NCBI GenBank assembly: GCA_024279425.1
Contig: JAJRRO010000046.1
Span: 124,001-188,000, forward strand
DNA length: 64,000 nt
Source of the DNA: Bacteroidota bacterium
GTDB lineage: Bacteria > Bacteroidota > Bacteroidia > Flavobacteriales > Flavobacteriaceae
Direction of reading: 5' to 3'
Positions within the stretch are counted from its first letter, which is position 1. The number at the start of each line of letters is the position of its first letter. A program made the position numbers and the translations under genes. Below, piece after piece: positions 26,053-34,992 of this stretch. The notes beneath the pieces are model-generated. The model was not told where the DNA came from and searched no databases. It saw only the letters and a program-made list of their open reading frames with translations.

Positions 26053-26241
26053 ATGATAGAAAGAAAATTTATCCTTCAGGCGTTGGCCGCAGTTGTTTTA
26101 TACGTTGTTATTTCTTTGCTATTGGAAAAAGAATATACCAATGAAATTATTCTAAGCGAAGTTTTAGAGGGTTTGGTATTTGGCCTGTTATACGGGGTCT
26201 TTATATGGTTCAGGGAAAGATTAAAAAAGAAAAATAAATAA
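26053..26241 (+). CDS. Small two-helix membrane protein
   Basis: The product of 62 residues has two hydrophobic segments, LQALAAVVLYVVISLLLEK and VLEGLVFGLLYGVFIWFRE, and a Lys-rich tail (RERLKKKNK). It sits 6 nt after the esterase gene and 10 nt before the aldo/keto reductase gene, so it is probably translated from the same mRNA. No family is recognised. Confidence 0.7.
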   Translation: MIERKFILQALAAVVLYVVISLLLEKEYTNEIILSEVLEGLVFGLLYGVFIWFRERLKKKNK

Positions 26242-26251
26242 ATTCATATAA

Positions 26252-27223
26252 ATGAAATATAGAAGGTTTGGTAGAACCCGTTGGGAAGTCAGTGAAATAG
26301 GTTACGGCATGTGGGGAATGGGCGGATGGACAGAGTCTGACGACATTCAATCCGCAAAGTCCTTGGATTTGGCAGTTGAAAATGGAGTCAATTTTTTCGA
26401 TACGGCTTGGGGTTATGGTGAAGGTCATAGCGAAAAGTTATTGGGACAATTGGTAAGACGGCATCCCAATAGCAAATTGTATACGGCAAGTAAGATTCCT
26501 CCTAAAAACTTTCAATGGCCAGCAAAGCCCGAATACAAATTTGAAGATTCTTACCCTAGCACGCATATCATTGCATATACCGATAAGACCCTGCAAAATT
26601 TGGGATTGGAGCAAATAGATCTTATGCAATTACATACATGGGATGATGTATGGGCAGATCGGGAAGAATGGCAAAGGTGTATTGAGGACTTAAAATCTTC
26701 TGGTAAGGTGGCTGCAATGGGTATAAGCATGAATCGTTGGGAACCTGAGAATGGTATTGAGGCTTTGAAGACCGGAAGCTTGGATGCGGTTCAGGTTATC
26801 TACAATATATTTGATCAAGCCCCAGGGGACGTGCTTTTTCCTTTATGTAAGGAATTGGATATTGCCGTCATTGCCCGAGTCCCTTTTGATGAAGGAACTC
26901 TTACAGGCAACATTACCAAAGAAACAACCTTTCCAGAAGGTGATTGGCGAGGTACCTATTTTGTGCCTGAAAACCTGAATGCAAGTGCTGAAAGAGCAGA
27001 TGCTTTACGACCATTGATTCCGAAGGATATGACCATGGCCGAAATGGCACTACGCTTTATCGCTATGAATAAAACAGTTGGCACAATGATTCCTGGAATG
27101 CGGAAAGAAAGGAACGTATTGGCCAATACCGCTATTAGCGACGGAAAAGGCATTTCAAAAGAATTGTTGTCAGCGTTAAAAAAACATCGATGGGATAGGG
27201 TGCCAACTTCATGGTCTCAATAG
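26252..27223 (+). CDS. Aldo/keto reductase
   Basis: The product of 323 residues is an NAD(P)H-dependent oxidoreductase of the AKR fold. It starts RRFGRTRWEVSEIGYGMWGM and shows the catalytic tetrad regions NFFDTAWGYGEGHSE (Asp, Tyr), TASKIPPK (Lys) and DLMQLHTWDDVW (His), followed by AVQVIYNIFDQAPGD. The C-terminal GTMIPGMRKERNVLANT binds the cofactor phosphate. The substrate cannot be predicted. It is the last gene of the esterase run and is followed by a terminator. Confidence 0.92.
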   Translation: MKYRRFGRTRWEVSEIGYGMWGMGGWTESDDIQSAKSLDLAVENGVNFFDTAWGYGEGHSEKLLGQLVRRHPNSKLYTASKIPPKNFQWPAKPEYKFEDSYPSTHIIAYTDKTLQNLGLEQIDLMQLHTWDDVWADREEWQRCIEDLKSSGKVAAMGISMNRWEPENGIEALKTGSLDAVQVIYNIFDQAPGDVLFPLCKELDIAVIARVPFDEGTLTGNITKETTFPEGDWRGTYFVPENLNASAERADALRPLIPKDMTMAEMALRFIAMNKTVGTMIPGMRKERNVLANTAISDGKGISKELLSALKKHRWDRVPTSWSQ

Positions 27224-27247
27224 CACCAAGTTTAATCGAAAAGAATT

Positions 27248-27270
27248 CCCCGATGCTTGCATCGGGGTTT
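27248..27270 (+). terminator. Hairpin terminator after the aldo/keto reductase gene
   Basis: A perfect 9-bp stem (ccccgatgc and gcatcgggg) with a 2-nt loop is followed by ttt. The short T-tract makes termination strength uncertain. Confidence 0.65.
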
Positions 27271-27351
27271 CCAATGAAATTGTTATCCCAAACTTGTTTC
27301 GAGATTTAAATAATCAAAACAAATCTTGCCTATGGCTATTTGGAAAAAGGA

Positions 27352-27795
27352 TTATTTCGCGAACAATTGTCCCATGTCCTTGAACGCCTTAAATTCAAGG
27401 GTGTTGCCTGCAGGGTCTAAAAAGAACATGGTGGCTTGTTCACCGACCAAACCTTCGAATCTGATATAAGGTTCTATGACGAATTTGATTCCTTTTAATT
27501 TTAATTCTTCCGAAAAAGTTTGAAAGGTATCCCAAGGAAGCACCACCCCATAATGGGGGACGGGTACATTTTTACCATCAACAGGATTGGTATGTAATTC
27601 ATTTTCGGACCTGCCTGCCGGTAAGGTAGGCTTGGGTTTGTAATGAATGACCAACTGATGCCCGAACAGATTAAAATCAACCCAATGATCACTGCTGCGA
27701 CCCTCTTCACAATTTAAGACTTCACCATAAAATTTTCGGCATTCAGGTAAATTATGAACAGGTATGGCGATATGAAAGGGTGTTATGGTTTGCAT
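27352..27795 (-). CDS. VOC-family protein (glyoxalase/dioxygenase fold)
   Basis: The product of 147 residues has the VOC pattern: [35 protein letters not shown], a [20 protein letters not shown] unit and [16 protein letters not shown] with the metal-binding Glu; the His of PFHIAI and of PVPHYGVVL are further ligands. The reaction is unknown. Between IHYKPK and [10 protein letters not shown] there is a short segment PTLPAGRSE encoded by an imperfect palindrome (27610-27630), which looks like an in-frame repeat insertion. Confidence 0.88.
   Translation of the reverse strand: MQTITPFHIAIPVHNLPECRKFYGEVLNCEEGRSSDHWVDFNLFGHQLVIHYKPKPTLPAGRSENELHTNPVDGKNVPVPHYGVVLPWDTFQTFSEELKLKGIKFVIEPYIRFEGLVGEQATMFFLDPAGNTLEFKAFKDMGQLFAK
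27610..27630. repeat. Imperfect palindrome inside the VOC gene
   Basis: The plus strand reads cctgcct, a 7-nt loop, then aggtagg, pairing with one G-T. It stays in frame and codes for PTLPAG on the minus strand. It resembles the cctgcctgccgg-type dispersed repeat of flavobacteria. Confidence 0.6.
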
Positions 27796-27815
27796 TCAAA
27801 AATTTTTAATTGATA

Positions 27816-27908
27816 GATTGTCCCCTTGATGGGACAGCCGATAGGCAGGGGTGTTTTTGAATGACACTCCTAATCCCGATAGTTATCGGGACCTTCAAGG
27901 AGACAATC
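27816..27908. repeat. 93-bp nested inverted-repeat element
   Basis: The outer arms gattgtccccttga (27816-27829) and tcaaggagacaatc (27895-27908) pair with one mismatch. Inside lie two more hairpins: aggggtgt with acactcct (27847-27871) and the palindrome cccgatagttatcggg (27875-27890). The whole can fold as a branched structure. It fills the gap between the hydrolase stop and the VOC start codon; a MITE-like repeat or a structured terminator is possible. Confidence 0.75.
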
Positions 27909-27931
27909 CCAATGATAAAATTAGTCTTTTT

Positions 27932-28771
27932 CTATGATTTAATGAAGTTCATTATTTCATGGCTCACCTCATCCTGGTGCATGGAATGCCCAAAGCCACT
28001 AGTTTTGAATAAGGTGCTATTTTTCCAGGTGGAGTGGACACTTTCTGAAGCACTAAAAGGAGCTATGGTGTCTAATTCATCATGGATTATCAATCCTTTT
28101 TTAGCTTGATGTCCATCAAATTTATAGGTTGAGAATTCATGAAACGAAAACCCCAAATGTATTTTGAAATAATGGTCAAGACCAGATAGGACCGTAGCAT
28201 TGAACTTGAGCATGTTTTGATAGTGCGACATGATGTCCTTTAATTTGGCAGGTGATCCAATGGTCACGATTTTTTCAACCTCTTTATTTGGATATTTCTG
28301 TTGATTATAAAGGGCGTTCATACCACCTAACGAATGGCCAATAAAAATTTTCGGATGGTATGTATTTACTATTGCTTGGGTGCAATCCGTATAAAGGGGG
28401 ACGTTAAAAACTTTTCCTGTGGAATAACCATGGGCAGGAGCATCGAAGGCAATGATGTTGTAATTCTCCTTTTGTAAAAAAGAGATTAGGTTTTGCCAGC
28501 GAAATGTATTGCTTTCCCAACCGTGTAATAGGAGTATAGTTTCCTTGTTGCCTTTCCATTGGTACGTTTGAAGTTCAATACCTTCAACTTTAACTCGATC
28601 TTTTTTGGCATTTTCAAGAAAACCTGCCTGTTCGGGTTCTACCTTACCTTTTCGAGGAGTGCAGAATAGGGCAAATGCTTTCTCTGCCGCTTTCTTTTGA
28701 AAAAAAAAAGCAAGTATGTTTAAGTATGCGCCATACGCCAAGGGAAGGTATGTGTTGAATATTTTTTTCAC
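27932..28771 (-). CDS. Alpha/beta hydrolase
   Basis: The likely start is the GTG at 28771 (VKKIFNTYLPLAYGAYLN), because relatives begin with a similar KK-helix; the frame extends to a TTG at 28804. The product of 279 residues has TILLLHGWESNTFRW (oxyanion loop), IIAFDAPAHGYSTG, the nucleophile elbow FIGHSLGGMNAL, an Asp in IIHDELDTIAPF and the final His in SGFGHSMHQDEVS. The N-terminal hydrophobic stretch may hold it at the membrane. Substrate unknown. A lipoprotein gene lies just upstream in the same direction. Confidence 0.88.
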   Translation of the reverse strand: MKKIFNTYLPLAYGAYLNILAFFFQKKAAEKAFALFCTPRKGKVEPEQAGFLENAKKDRVKVEGIELQTYQWKGNKETILLLHGWESNTFRWQNLISFLQKENYNIIAFDAPAHGYSTGKVFNVPLYTDCTQAIVNTYHPKIFIGHSLGGMNALYNQQKYPNKEVEKIVTIGSPAKLKDIMSHYQNMLKFNATVLSGLDHYFKIHLGFSFHEFSTYKFDGHQAKKGLIIHDELDTIAPFSASESVHSTWKNSTLFKTSGFGHSMHQDEVSHEIMNFIKS

Positions 28772-28818
28772 AAAAACTAATGACTTACGTTTTATCAAAA
28801 GCAAACCAGCTCACCCTA

Positions 28819-29373
28819 TTAATCCCAACCTATCATCAAATATTTGATTTTTGCATTATCCGGCACCTGTACAGCTTCGATAATAGGGCTTGATACATAT
28901 CTAAGATTAGCGGGCAGCTCACTTTTGTCTATCGTAAAATACACATCATGGTCTTTTACAAAAATGACAATATTGTTTATTGAAGTGACTATTTTTTTGA
29001 TGCTATATTTCTCCCTAATATCCTTAAAGGTGCTGTTGAGCCCAATTCCTTTCTCTGTCATGAATCTAGGATCGTTAATACGAACATTCTCAACTTTGGG
29101 AATACTATCCCGACTTGGGGTGATGGTCAAAAGATGACTCCCACCCTTTTCGTAGACATTGATTCTTTTGGCACCAAAACCTAAAGTCAATCTCGTGGTA
29201 TCCTTTACGATGGAATCTTGCTCATAAATGATGTCCAAATCTCTTACCAAACTTACTTTATCCAATTTTCCAACACTGGTATTTGTAATTAGAAAAGACG
29301 TATTTTTCTCTTTTTGACATTGTGTTAAAAGTACTAAGGCACATAGGGCCACAGTGAAAAGTATTTTCCTCAT
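28819..29373 (-). CDS. Lipoprotein of unknown function (DUF1131-like fold possible)
   Basis: The product of 184 residues starts with a lipoprotein signal (FTVALCALVLLTQC). The mature part holds beta-rich segments (SFLITNTSVGKLDKVSLVRD, GGSHLLTITPSRDSIPKVEN, IVIFVKDHDVYFTIDKSELP) and a conserved-looking TEKGIGLNSTFKDIREKY. This layout resembles periplasmic proteins with an NTF2- or RpoE-regulated lipoprotein-type fold, but I cannot assign a family with certainty. It lies 6 nt after the HerA-like gene and may be cotranscribed with it. Confidence 0.75.
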   Translation of the reverse strand: MRKILFTVALCALVLLTQCQKEKNTSFLITNTSVGKLDKVSLVRDLDIIYEQDSIVKDTTRLTLGFGAKRINVYEKGGSHLLTITPSRDSIPKVENVRINDPRFMTEKGIGLNSTFKDIREKYSIKKIVTSINNIVIFVKDHDVYFTIDKSELPANLRYVSSPIIEAVQVPDNAKIKYLMIGWD

Positions 29374-29379
29374 ATTCTT

Positions 29380-30888
29380 TTATCGCATTACCTTTTTTAA
29401 TATTCCTAAAACCCCACGAATAAAAGTAGCACTTGTCAAAACCTTGATAACCGGATTTTGCCGCGTACTTCTTCTACGGCTGTAGGTTCTTCTACTTGTG
29501 GGTTTTTCTTTTTCCTTTTCGCCCTCTTTGTCAGCCTTTTCTATTTTCTCATTAAGAATTTCGTAGGCACTTTCCCTATCTATGATTTTATTGTATTTCG
29601 AAACCAGATCAGAGTTTTTGATGACTGATTTTAATTCTGCATCTGTTAGGACATCCATTCGACTCATTGGAGCTCTCAATAATGTGGCTGCTAGTGGCGT
29701 TGGGCGCCCTTTTTCATCCAAGGCAGAAATCAAAGCCTCCCCTATACCCAAGGATGTTAAAACCTCTTTGGTATCATAATATTCAGATAACGGATAATTC
29801 TCTGCAGTAAGTTTTATGGCTTTTCTATCCCTCGCCGTAAAGGCACGTAAAGCATGTTGAACTTTTAGACCCAGTTGTGCCAATACTTCATCGGGTACGT
29901 CAGTTGGGTTTTGGGTGACAAAATAGAGTCCTATGCCTTTGGACCGTATGAGTTTTACAATACTTTCAATTTGATCCAATAGAGCCCGGGACGCTTCCTT
30001 AAAAATAAGATGGGCCTCATCAATGAAAAGGATGAGTTCTGGTCTATCGCTATCTCCTTGCTCCGGAAATGTAGAATAGATTTCAGCTAATAGGCTTAGC
30101 ATAAAAGTCGAAAACAACTTGGGCCTATCTTGAATATCAGTTAATCGAATTATATTGATGTAGCCTCGTCCTTCCTCATCAATTCGGGTAAGATCATCAA
30201 TCTCAAAGGACTTTTCGCCAAAGAACAAGTCTGCTCCCTGTTGTTCCAATTCAATAACTTTCCTTAATATGGCACCCGTGGAACTCGTAGAAATGCGTCC
30301 GTAATCTTTGGTGAATTCTTTCTTCCCAGACCCTGTGGCGTACTGAAGGACTTTCTTGAAATCCTTTAAATCAAGGAGAGGTAATTTATTGTCATCACAA
30401 TATTTAAAGATTACAGCAACTATACCTTCCTGGGTTTCACTAAGGTTCAGGATTCTTGATAAGAGGACGGGTCCAAATTCAGAAACCGTCGCCCGTAGTT
30501 TAACACCATCTTGTTCGGAAAGTGAAAGAATTTCAACAGGAAAACTTTTTGCATCGAAAGGAATGCCTATTTTTTCGTGACGCTCATCTATTTTTGGATG
30601 TCCTGGACTTGGTTCAGCAATGCCGCTAAGGTCACCTTTGAGGTCCATTAGCAACACTGGGATACCTTTGTCAGACAAATTTTCTGCCATGACTTGAAGT
30701 GTCTTTGTTTTCCCGGTACCCGTAGCGCCAGCTATTAAACCATGTCGGTTCAAAGTTTTTAATGGCACTTTAACCAGGGCATTGGTCACGGCTTCGCCTT
30801 CGAGCATTGCGGCACCCATGGTTATATAATCACCTTTGGTAGCATACCCTTTTTCTATATGTGCAAAGAATACATCTTTGGTGCTCAT
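29380..30888 (-). CDS. HerA-like helicase-domain ATPase (DUF853 family)
   Basis: The product of 502 residues has a Walker A motif (AGATGTGKTKTLQ at about residue 55), Walker B region (ELILFIDEAHLIF at about residue 286) and the downstream GIGLYFVTQNPTDVPDEVLA sensor stretch. These are hallmarks of the bacterial HerA/DUF853 family, hexameric FtsK-HerA-type ATPases. The C-terminal ~80 residues are highly charged (EKADKEGEKEKEKPTSRRTY) and end in a short hydrophobic helix. Its role is not established; no NurA-type nuclease gene lies beside it, so it is not an obvious defence or repair pair. Confidence 0.9.
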   Translation of the reverse strand: MSTKDVFFAHIEKGYATKGDYITMGAAMLEGEAVTNALVKVPLKTLNRHGLIAGATGTGKTKTLQVMAENLSDKGIPVLLMDLKGDLSGIAEPSPGHPKIDERHEKIGIPFDAKSFPVEILSLSEQDGVKLRATVSEFGPVLLSRILNLSETQEGIVAVIFKYCDDNKLPLLDLKDFKKVLQYATGSGKKEFTKDYGRISTSSTGAILRKVIELEQQGADLFFGEKSFEIDDLTRIDEEGRGYINIIRLTDIQDRPKLFSTFMLSLLAEIYSTFPEQGDSDRPELILFIDEAHLIFKEASRALLDQIESIVKLIRSKGIGLYFVTQNPTDVPDEVLAQLGLKVQHALRAFTARDRKAIKLTAENYPLSEYYDTKEVLTSLGIGEALISALDEKGRPTPLAATLLRAPMSRMDVLTDAELKSVIKNSDLVSKYNKIIDRESAYEILNEKIEKADKEGEKEKEKPTSRRTYSRRRSTRQNPVIKVLTSATFIRGVLGILKKVMR

Positions 30889-31047
30889 CAGGTCTAATTT
30901 TTGATAAAAATAGTGGAATTTTTTATGGATTGGAAGTTTATTGGTTGAGGAGTATATAATTTTTTGATTGTTAGTGCCATGGTAGAGAGGATTGCCCTAG
31001 TCATTTTTTTAGAGCCTTGAATCAAACCTTGAAATTGTGGGTTGGAA

Positions 31048-31080
31048 TTTGGAATTTGGAATTTGTGAAGCCTATCTTTG
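31048..31080 (+). promoter_or_regulatory. Putative queE promoter inside a ggaattt heptamer run
   Basis: tttg at 31048-31051 and tatctttg at 31073-31080 (TAnnTTTG) are 21 nt apart. The upstream part lies in three ggaattt repeats, so TTTG recurs every 7 nt. The ATG at 31085 is only 4 nt after the -7 box, so the mRNA would be nearly leaderless. Confidence 0.55.
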
Positions 31081-31084
31081 CCAA

Positions 31085-31717
31085 ATGGTTAATGATGATG
31101 TTTTAGCATTAGTGAACAAAGGATTGATGCTTCCTCTAATGGAGGAATTCTATACTATTCAGGGAGAAGGTTTTCACAAAGGAACAGCAGCATATTTTAT
31201 ACGTGTCGGAGGTTGCGATGTCGGTTGCCATTGGTGTGATGTAAAGGAGAGTTGGAACGCCGAAACACATCCTCCAACACATATTGAAAGTATAGTGGAG
31301 AAAGCTGCGAATAATTCTGACACAATAGTGATTACAGGTGGCGAGCCTTTAACTTGGGACATGGGGCCATTGACCAAGGCCTTGAAGGCAAAAAATGTCC
31401 AGACCCATATCGAGACTTCCGGAGCTTACAGACTAACTGGGAATTGGGATTGGATCTGTCTTTCGCCCAAAAAGAATAAACTCCCTTTTGGAGAAATATA
31501 TGAGAAGGCAGACGAACTGAAAATCATTGTCTATAATAAACATGATTTGATTTTTGCTGAAGAACAGGCTGCCTTGGTAAATGAAAATTGTATTTTGTTC
31601 CTACAACCTGAATGGAGTGTCAGGGATAAGATAATTCCAATAATCGTCGACTTTGTAATGGAAAACCCAAAATGGAAAGTGTCGTTACAAACCCATAAGT
31701 ATCTTAATATTCCGTAA
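31085..31717 (+). CDS. queE: 7-carboxy-7-deazaguanine synthase (radical SAM)
   Basis: The product of 210 residues makes the 7-deazaguanine ring of queuosine from 6-carboxy-tetrahydropterin. The radical-SAM cluster motif is Cx3Cx2C in GGCDVGCHWCDVK, preceded by MEEFYTIQGEGFHKGTAAYF and followed by TIVITGGEPLTWD. The end (LQPEWSVRDKI ... VSLQTHKYLNIP) is typical. The frame is open from 31037, but those first 16 codons are translated heptamer repeat; homologues begin about 12 residues before GLMLPLMEEFY, which fits the ATG at 31085. Confidence 0.95.
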   Translation: MVNDDVLALVNKGLMLPLMEEFYTIQGEGFHKGTAAYFIRVGGCDVGCHWCDVKESWNAETHPPTHIESIVEKAANNSDTIVITGGEPLTWDMGPLTKALKAKNVQTHIETSGAYRLTGNWDWICLSPKKNKLPFGEIYEKADELKIIVYNKHDLIFAEEQAALVNENCILFLQPEWSVRDKIIPIIVDFVMENPKWKVSLQTHKYLNIP

Positions 31718-31720
31718 GTT

Positions 31721-31770
<50 letters not shown>

Positions 31771-31880
31771 TCGTTTATCCTGGATTCTAATTTTGTTAAC
31801 TGTTCACTGCTCACTCTTCATTGTTCACTGCTCACTGTTCAGCATCTCAAAACTCAAAACTTATAATTTAAAACTCATTA

Positions 31881-32702
31881 CTATCGCCCTCCATTAGCCT
31901 GGAGATCTAAAATGCATTCAGCATCTAAACCGGGTACGTCCACGATTCCTTTGGAGGCCCTCTTCTCCAACATTTTTTTCATTCCAGCACCAAACTGAAG
32001 TTCAGCTTGCATTAAACAACCGTCCACCGTACAATGATTGTCACCAACTTCAGTTCCATCCTCATCAGTCGTTATGCCCTCATGATCATTGACAGGGGGT
32101 GAACCTAAATTCACCAACCCCAACAGGTGACCGAATTCGTGGTTCAATGTTGCCGTTTCTACATCAGCAATAGAAACCAAGCTACTTTTACTGGCCAGAG
32201 CTCGAATGGTTTCTTCATAAATAACCATTGAGGTGTTCAAATAAACGGCACCTAATGTTACTAAATTTTCTTCTTCCACATCATCTTCTGATGGCGCATC
32301 GGCAAAGTAAATATAGATTGCCAAGGTGGATCCTTCATTATAGACGGTTCTATTCTCAGATTCTAAATCAACAATCTCGGCAAGGGTCAATTTTTCTTCG
32401 TTGGGGGAGGCTAATTCCCTGTAGATTACTTCTATATCCTGTTTAAATGAATGTTGCTTCAAAAACGTCTCAAAATTTAGCATCGATGCAGCTGTAGGTT
32501 TAAATCCGGAAACATAAGTGGCCTCTATTAACAATTTGTCAAAATTATCATTGGATAGAATGTCGTTGGCCGAGTCACCGGTAGTCTTTAAATTTGCTGT
32601 CTTATTTATTATAACAGGAGTTTTGCCGCCATCGTCCGAACTTTTGGAGCAACCCAGTGTACTTAAGAACAAAATCATTAAAGCAAGAATCCGATTTTTC
32701 AT
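31881..32702 (-). CDS. Membrane-associated zinc metalloprotease lipoprotein
   Basis: The product of 273 residues has a lipoprotein signal (LALMILFLSTLGCSK) and the metzincin motif HExxHxxG in TATLNHEFGHLLGLVNLG at about residue 188. A long propeptide-like part precedes it (LLIEATYVSGFKPTAASMLN). The C-terminus has CTVDGCLMQAELQFG, where the Met after Cys may serve as the Met-turn. It should act at the outer membrane or in the periplasm. The target is unknown. Heptamer arrays fill its downstream flank. Confidence 0.85.
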   Translation of the reverse strand: MKNRILALMILFLSTLGCSKSSDDGGKTPVIINKTANLKTTGDSANDILSNDNFDKLLIEATYVSGFKPTAASMLNFETFLKQHSFKQDIEVIYRELASPNEEKLTLAEIVDLESENRTVYNEGSTLAIYIYFADAPSEDDVEEENLVTLGAVYLNTSMVIYEETIRALASKSSLVSIADVETATLNHEFGHLLGLVNLGSPPVNDHEGITTDEDGTEVGDNHCTVDGCLMQAELQFGAGMKKMLEKRASKGIVDVPGLDAECILDLQANGGR

Positions 32703-32752
32703 ATTTTATTGTATTGATCAAAAAGATAACGCAAAAAGCGTGCCTACTAGTA

Positions 32753-33469
32753 TCAAAGGTGGGTTAATCTGGCTAAATAGTCGTAATGTTCGCCTTCACT
32801 TACGAGTTCACAATGTAACGCATTGTCGGATGCGGCATTTTGTAAGGTATTGAAATCCAGATATAACCAAGAGAATGGATTGCTTTTTTGTTCACGATAC
32901 TGCATGATAAAAGTTACTTCTCCATAATACGTATTTGAGTTGGGAATCCAATCCCGAGAGCTATCCGAACCATCATCGTCCTCATCGAACATATAAATAA
33001 TATCACTGGAATCCAGCAGTATTTGCCCACTAGGTTTTAATAATGATTTCAAATGGGTCAAAAAGTCTTTCAATACGGTTAATTTACCAGCAATTCCAAT
33101 ACCGTTCATTAGTAGTAAAAGGGTATCGAATTCTTGATTCTTGAAATCTAGAACTGACGCATGTATTGTTTCTTTGACACCTCTTAGCTTGCTAGTTTTG
33201 ATGGCCCCTATAGAGCTGTCCAAGCCAGTCACCTTGAACCCATTTTCCTGAAGATAAAGACTGTGACTACCTGCTCCGCATCCAATATCCAAAACATGAC
33301 CTTTACAAAGTTCGAGTGCTTTTTGCTCCAATAGGGGCATTTTTTCGAATGTTCTAAAAAGATAGGGGACGGGAATGGTATCTTTTTCATCCAAGGATGA
33401 ATAGGTAATTATGTCTTGGGTATAGTTTCCTTTATGGTAATCCAATAATGCCCGTCCAAAAATATCCAT
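32753..33469 (-). CDS. Class I SAM-dependent methyltransferase
   Basis: The product of 238 residues has SAM-binding motif I (GHVLDIGCGAGSHSLYLQ), motif II region (VTGLDSSIGAIKTSK) and a LLLLMNGIGIAGKL motif IV region. The substrate is not predictable. It is divergent from the YkgJ-type gene, with 157 bp between the starts. Confidence 0.9.
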   Translation of the reverse strand: MDIFGRALLDYHKGNYTQDIITYSSLDEKDTIPVPYLFRTFEKMPLLEQKALELCKGHVLDIGCGAGSHSLYLQENGFKVTGLDSSIGAIKTSKLRGVKETIHASVLDFKNQEFDTLLLLMNGIGIAGKLTVLKDFLTHLKSLLKPSGQILLDSSDIIYMFDEDDDGSDSSRDWIPNSNTYYGEVTFIMQYREQKSNPFSWLYLDFNTLQNAASDNALHCELVSEGEHYDYLARLTHL

Positions 33470-33626
33470 TCGCCTATTTGTTGTACTTTGCCCACAAAAA
33501 TGGGGTTTTTAGCCAATGATAAAAAATTTAAATGAGTTCTTATTCTTAAAAGAGGATCATGCATAACTTTAAAAAGTATTTCTTTTTCTTTGGTATATAT
33601 GAAACTTTCCTAAAGTTTACTGAATA

Positions 33627-34121
33627 ATGGATAAGATACTAAAACAGCTTCCTTTGCGAGCAAAAGAAAGGCAGAATGAGAATAAAAAGTTTTTGTCCAA
33701 GCTAAAAAAGAAGCCTCCCAAGAATTTGGATTATGTAATGGATGATTTGCATGAATCGGAATTTAAAAAGACCGATTGCCTGAGTTGTGCCAATTGTTGC
33801 AAAACCACTGGGCCTCTTTTTACCAATGCCGATATTGAAAGAATTTCGAAACATCTCCGTTTAAGGCCACAGCAATTTATAGCACGATATCTGCAGGTAG
33901 ATGAAGACAATGACCATGTCTTACAGCAGTTGCCGTGTGCTTTTTTAGGTGCTGATAATTACTGTGCCATCTATGATGTGCGCCCAAAAGCATGTCGGGA
34001 ATTTCCGCATACCAACCGCAAAAAATTCCATCAGATCAATGATCTGACTTTAAAGAATGTAGCCATATGTCCCGCCGCATTTAACATTGTGGAAGAAATG
34101 AAAAGGCGGCTGAAAGCCTAA
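33627..34121 (+). CDS. YkgJ-family cysteine-cluster protein
   Basis: The product of 164 residues contains the cysteine pattern CLSCANCCKTTGPLF near residue 55, QLPCAFLGADNYCAIYDVRP, KACREFPHTN and VAICPAAFNIVEEM. This layout is the YkgJ/CxxCx2C family, thought to bind zinc or an Fe-S cluster; its role is unknown. The N-terminus is a charged helix (KERQNENKKFLSKLKKKP). Confidence 0.9.
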   Translation: MDKILKQLPLRAKERQNENKKFLSKLKKKPPKNLDYVMDDLHESEFKKTDCLSCANCCKTTGPLFTNADIERISKHLRLRPQQFIARYLQVDEDNDHVLQQLPCAFLGADNYCAIYDVRPKACREFPHTNRKKFHQINDLTLKNVAICPAAFNIVEEMKRRLKA

Positions 34122-34164
34122 AAATTGAATTTTTATGGGAAATCGATTTTTGTATATTTAAAGC

Positions 34165-34992
34165 ATGGAAAGTATTATTGATTATTTTGAGAATATCCCA
34201 TCATGGCATAGAAGTATCATCTTGGTCGGGGGTATTACTTTTTTTTGGCTGTTGGAAGGAGCGGTGCCATTATTTAAATTCAACTACAAAAAATGGCGGC
34301 ATGCCGTGCCTAATTTCTTTTTCACATTAACGACCATCGTAATAAATTTCACCTTGGCATTTCTATTGTTAAAGACAGCCGACTTTACAGTAAAGAATGA
34401 TTTTGGAATCCTAAACTGGTTGCCAGATATGCCTTTGTGGTTATATGTTGTCCTAGGCGTTTTGCTATTGGATTTTGTTGGGGCTTATTTGGCACATTAT
34501 ATAGAGCACAGGGTCAAACCTCTTTGGATGATTCACTTGGTGCACCATACCGATCCTAATGTAGATACGACAACGGCAAATAGGCACCATCCTTTAGAGA
34601 GCATCATCAGATTTGTATTCACTTTGGTAGGGGTCTCTATTATTGGAACGCCTATTGGCATTGTAATGCTGTATCAATCACTATCCTTGGTCGCCACCCA
34701 GTTTAGTCATGCCAATATAAAATTGCCTAAAAAGACTGACGAAATATTAAGTTGGGTAATTGTTTCGCCAGATATGCATAAAATTCATCATCATTACAGA
34801 TTACCTTATACAGATAGCAATTATGGTAATATATTCTCTATCTGGGATCGGATTTTTGGGACCTATATGAAATATGATAGGGAATTTATTGTATATGGTG
34901 TTGACACATTCCCAGATGAAAAGGAGAATGGTAGTTTAATGGGGTTATTAAAACAACCGTTTCACAAATATAGAAGACCAACAAGCGAATAA
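34165..34992 (+). CDS. Sterol desaturase / fatty acid hydroxylase family protein
   Basis: The product of 275 residues is an integral membrane di-iron enzyme. The eight-His signature is visible as HYIEHR, HLVHH with TANRHH, and HKIHHHYRLPYTDSNYGN. Four to five membrane helices precede or separate these. Relatives hydroxylate or desaturate lipids or carotenoids; the substrate here is unknown. It is tail-to-tail with the namZ-like gene, with no gap. Confidence 0.92.
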   Translation: MESIIDYFENIPSWHRSIILVGGITFFWLLEGAVPLFKFNYKKWRHAVPNFFFTLTTIVINFTLAFLLLKTADFTVKNDFGILNWLPDMPLWLYVVLGVLLLDFVGAYLAHYIEHRVKPLWMIHLVHHTDPNVDTTTANRHHPLESIIRFVFTLVGVSIIGTPIGIVMLYQSLSLVATQFSHANIKLPKKTDEILSWVIVSPDMHKIHHHYRLPYTDSNYGNIFSIWDRIFGTYMKYDREFIVYGVDTFPDEKENGSLMGLLKQPFHKYRRPTSE

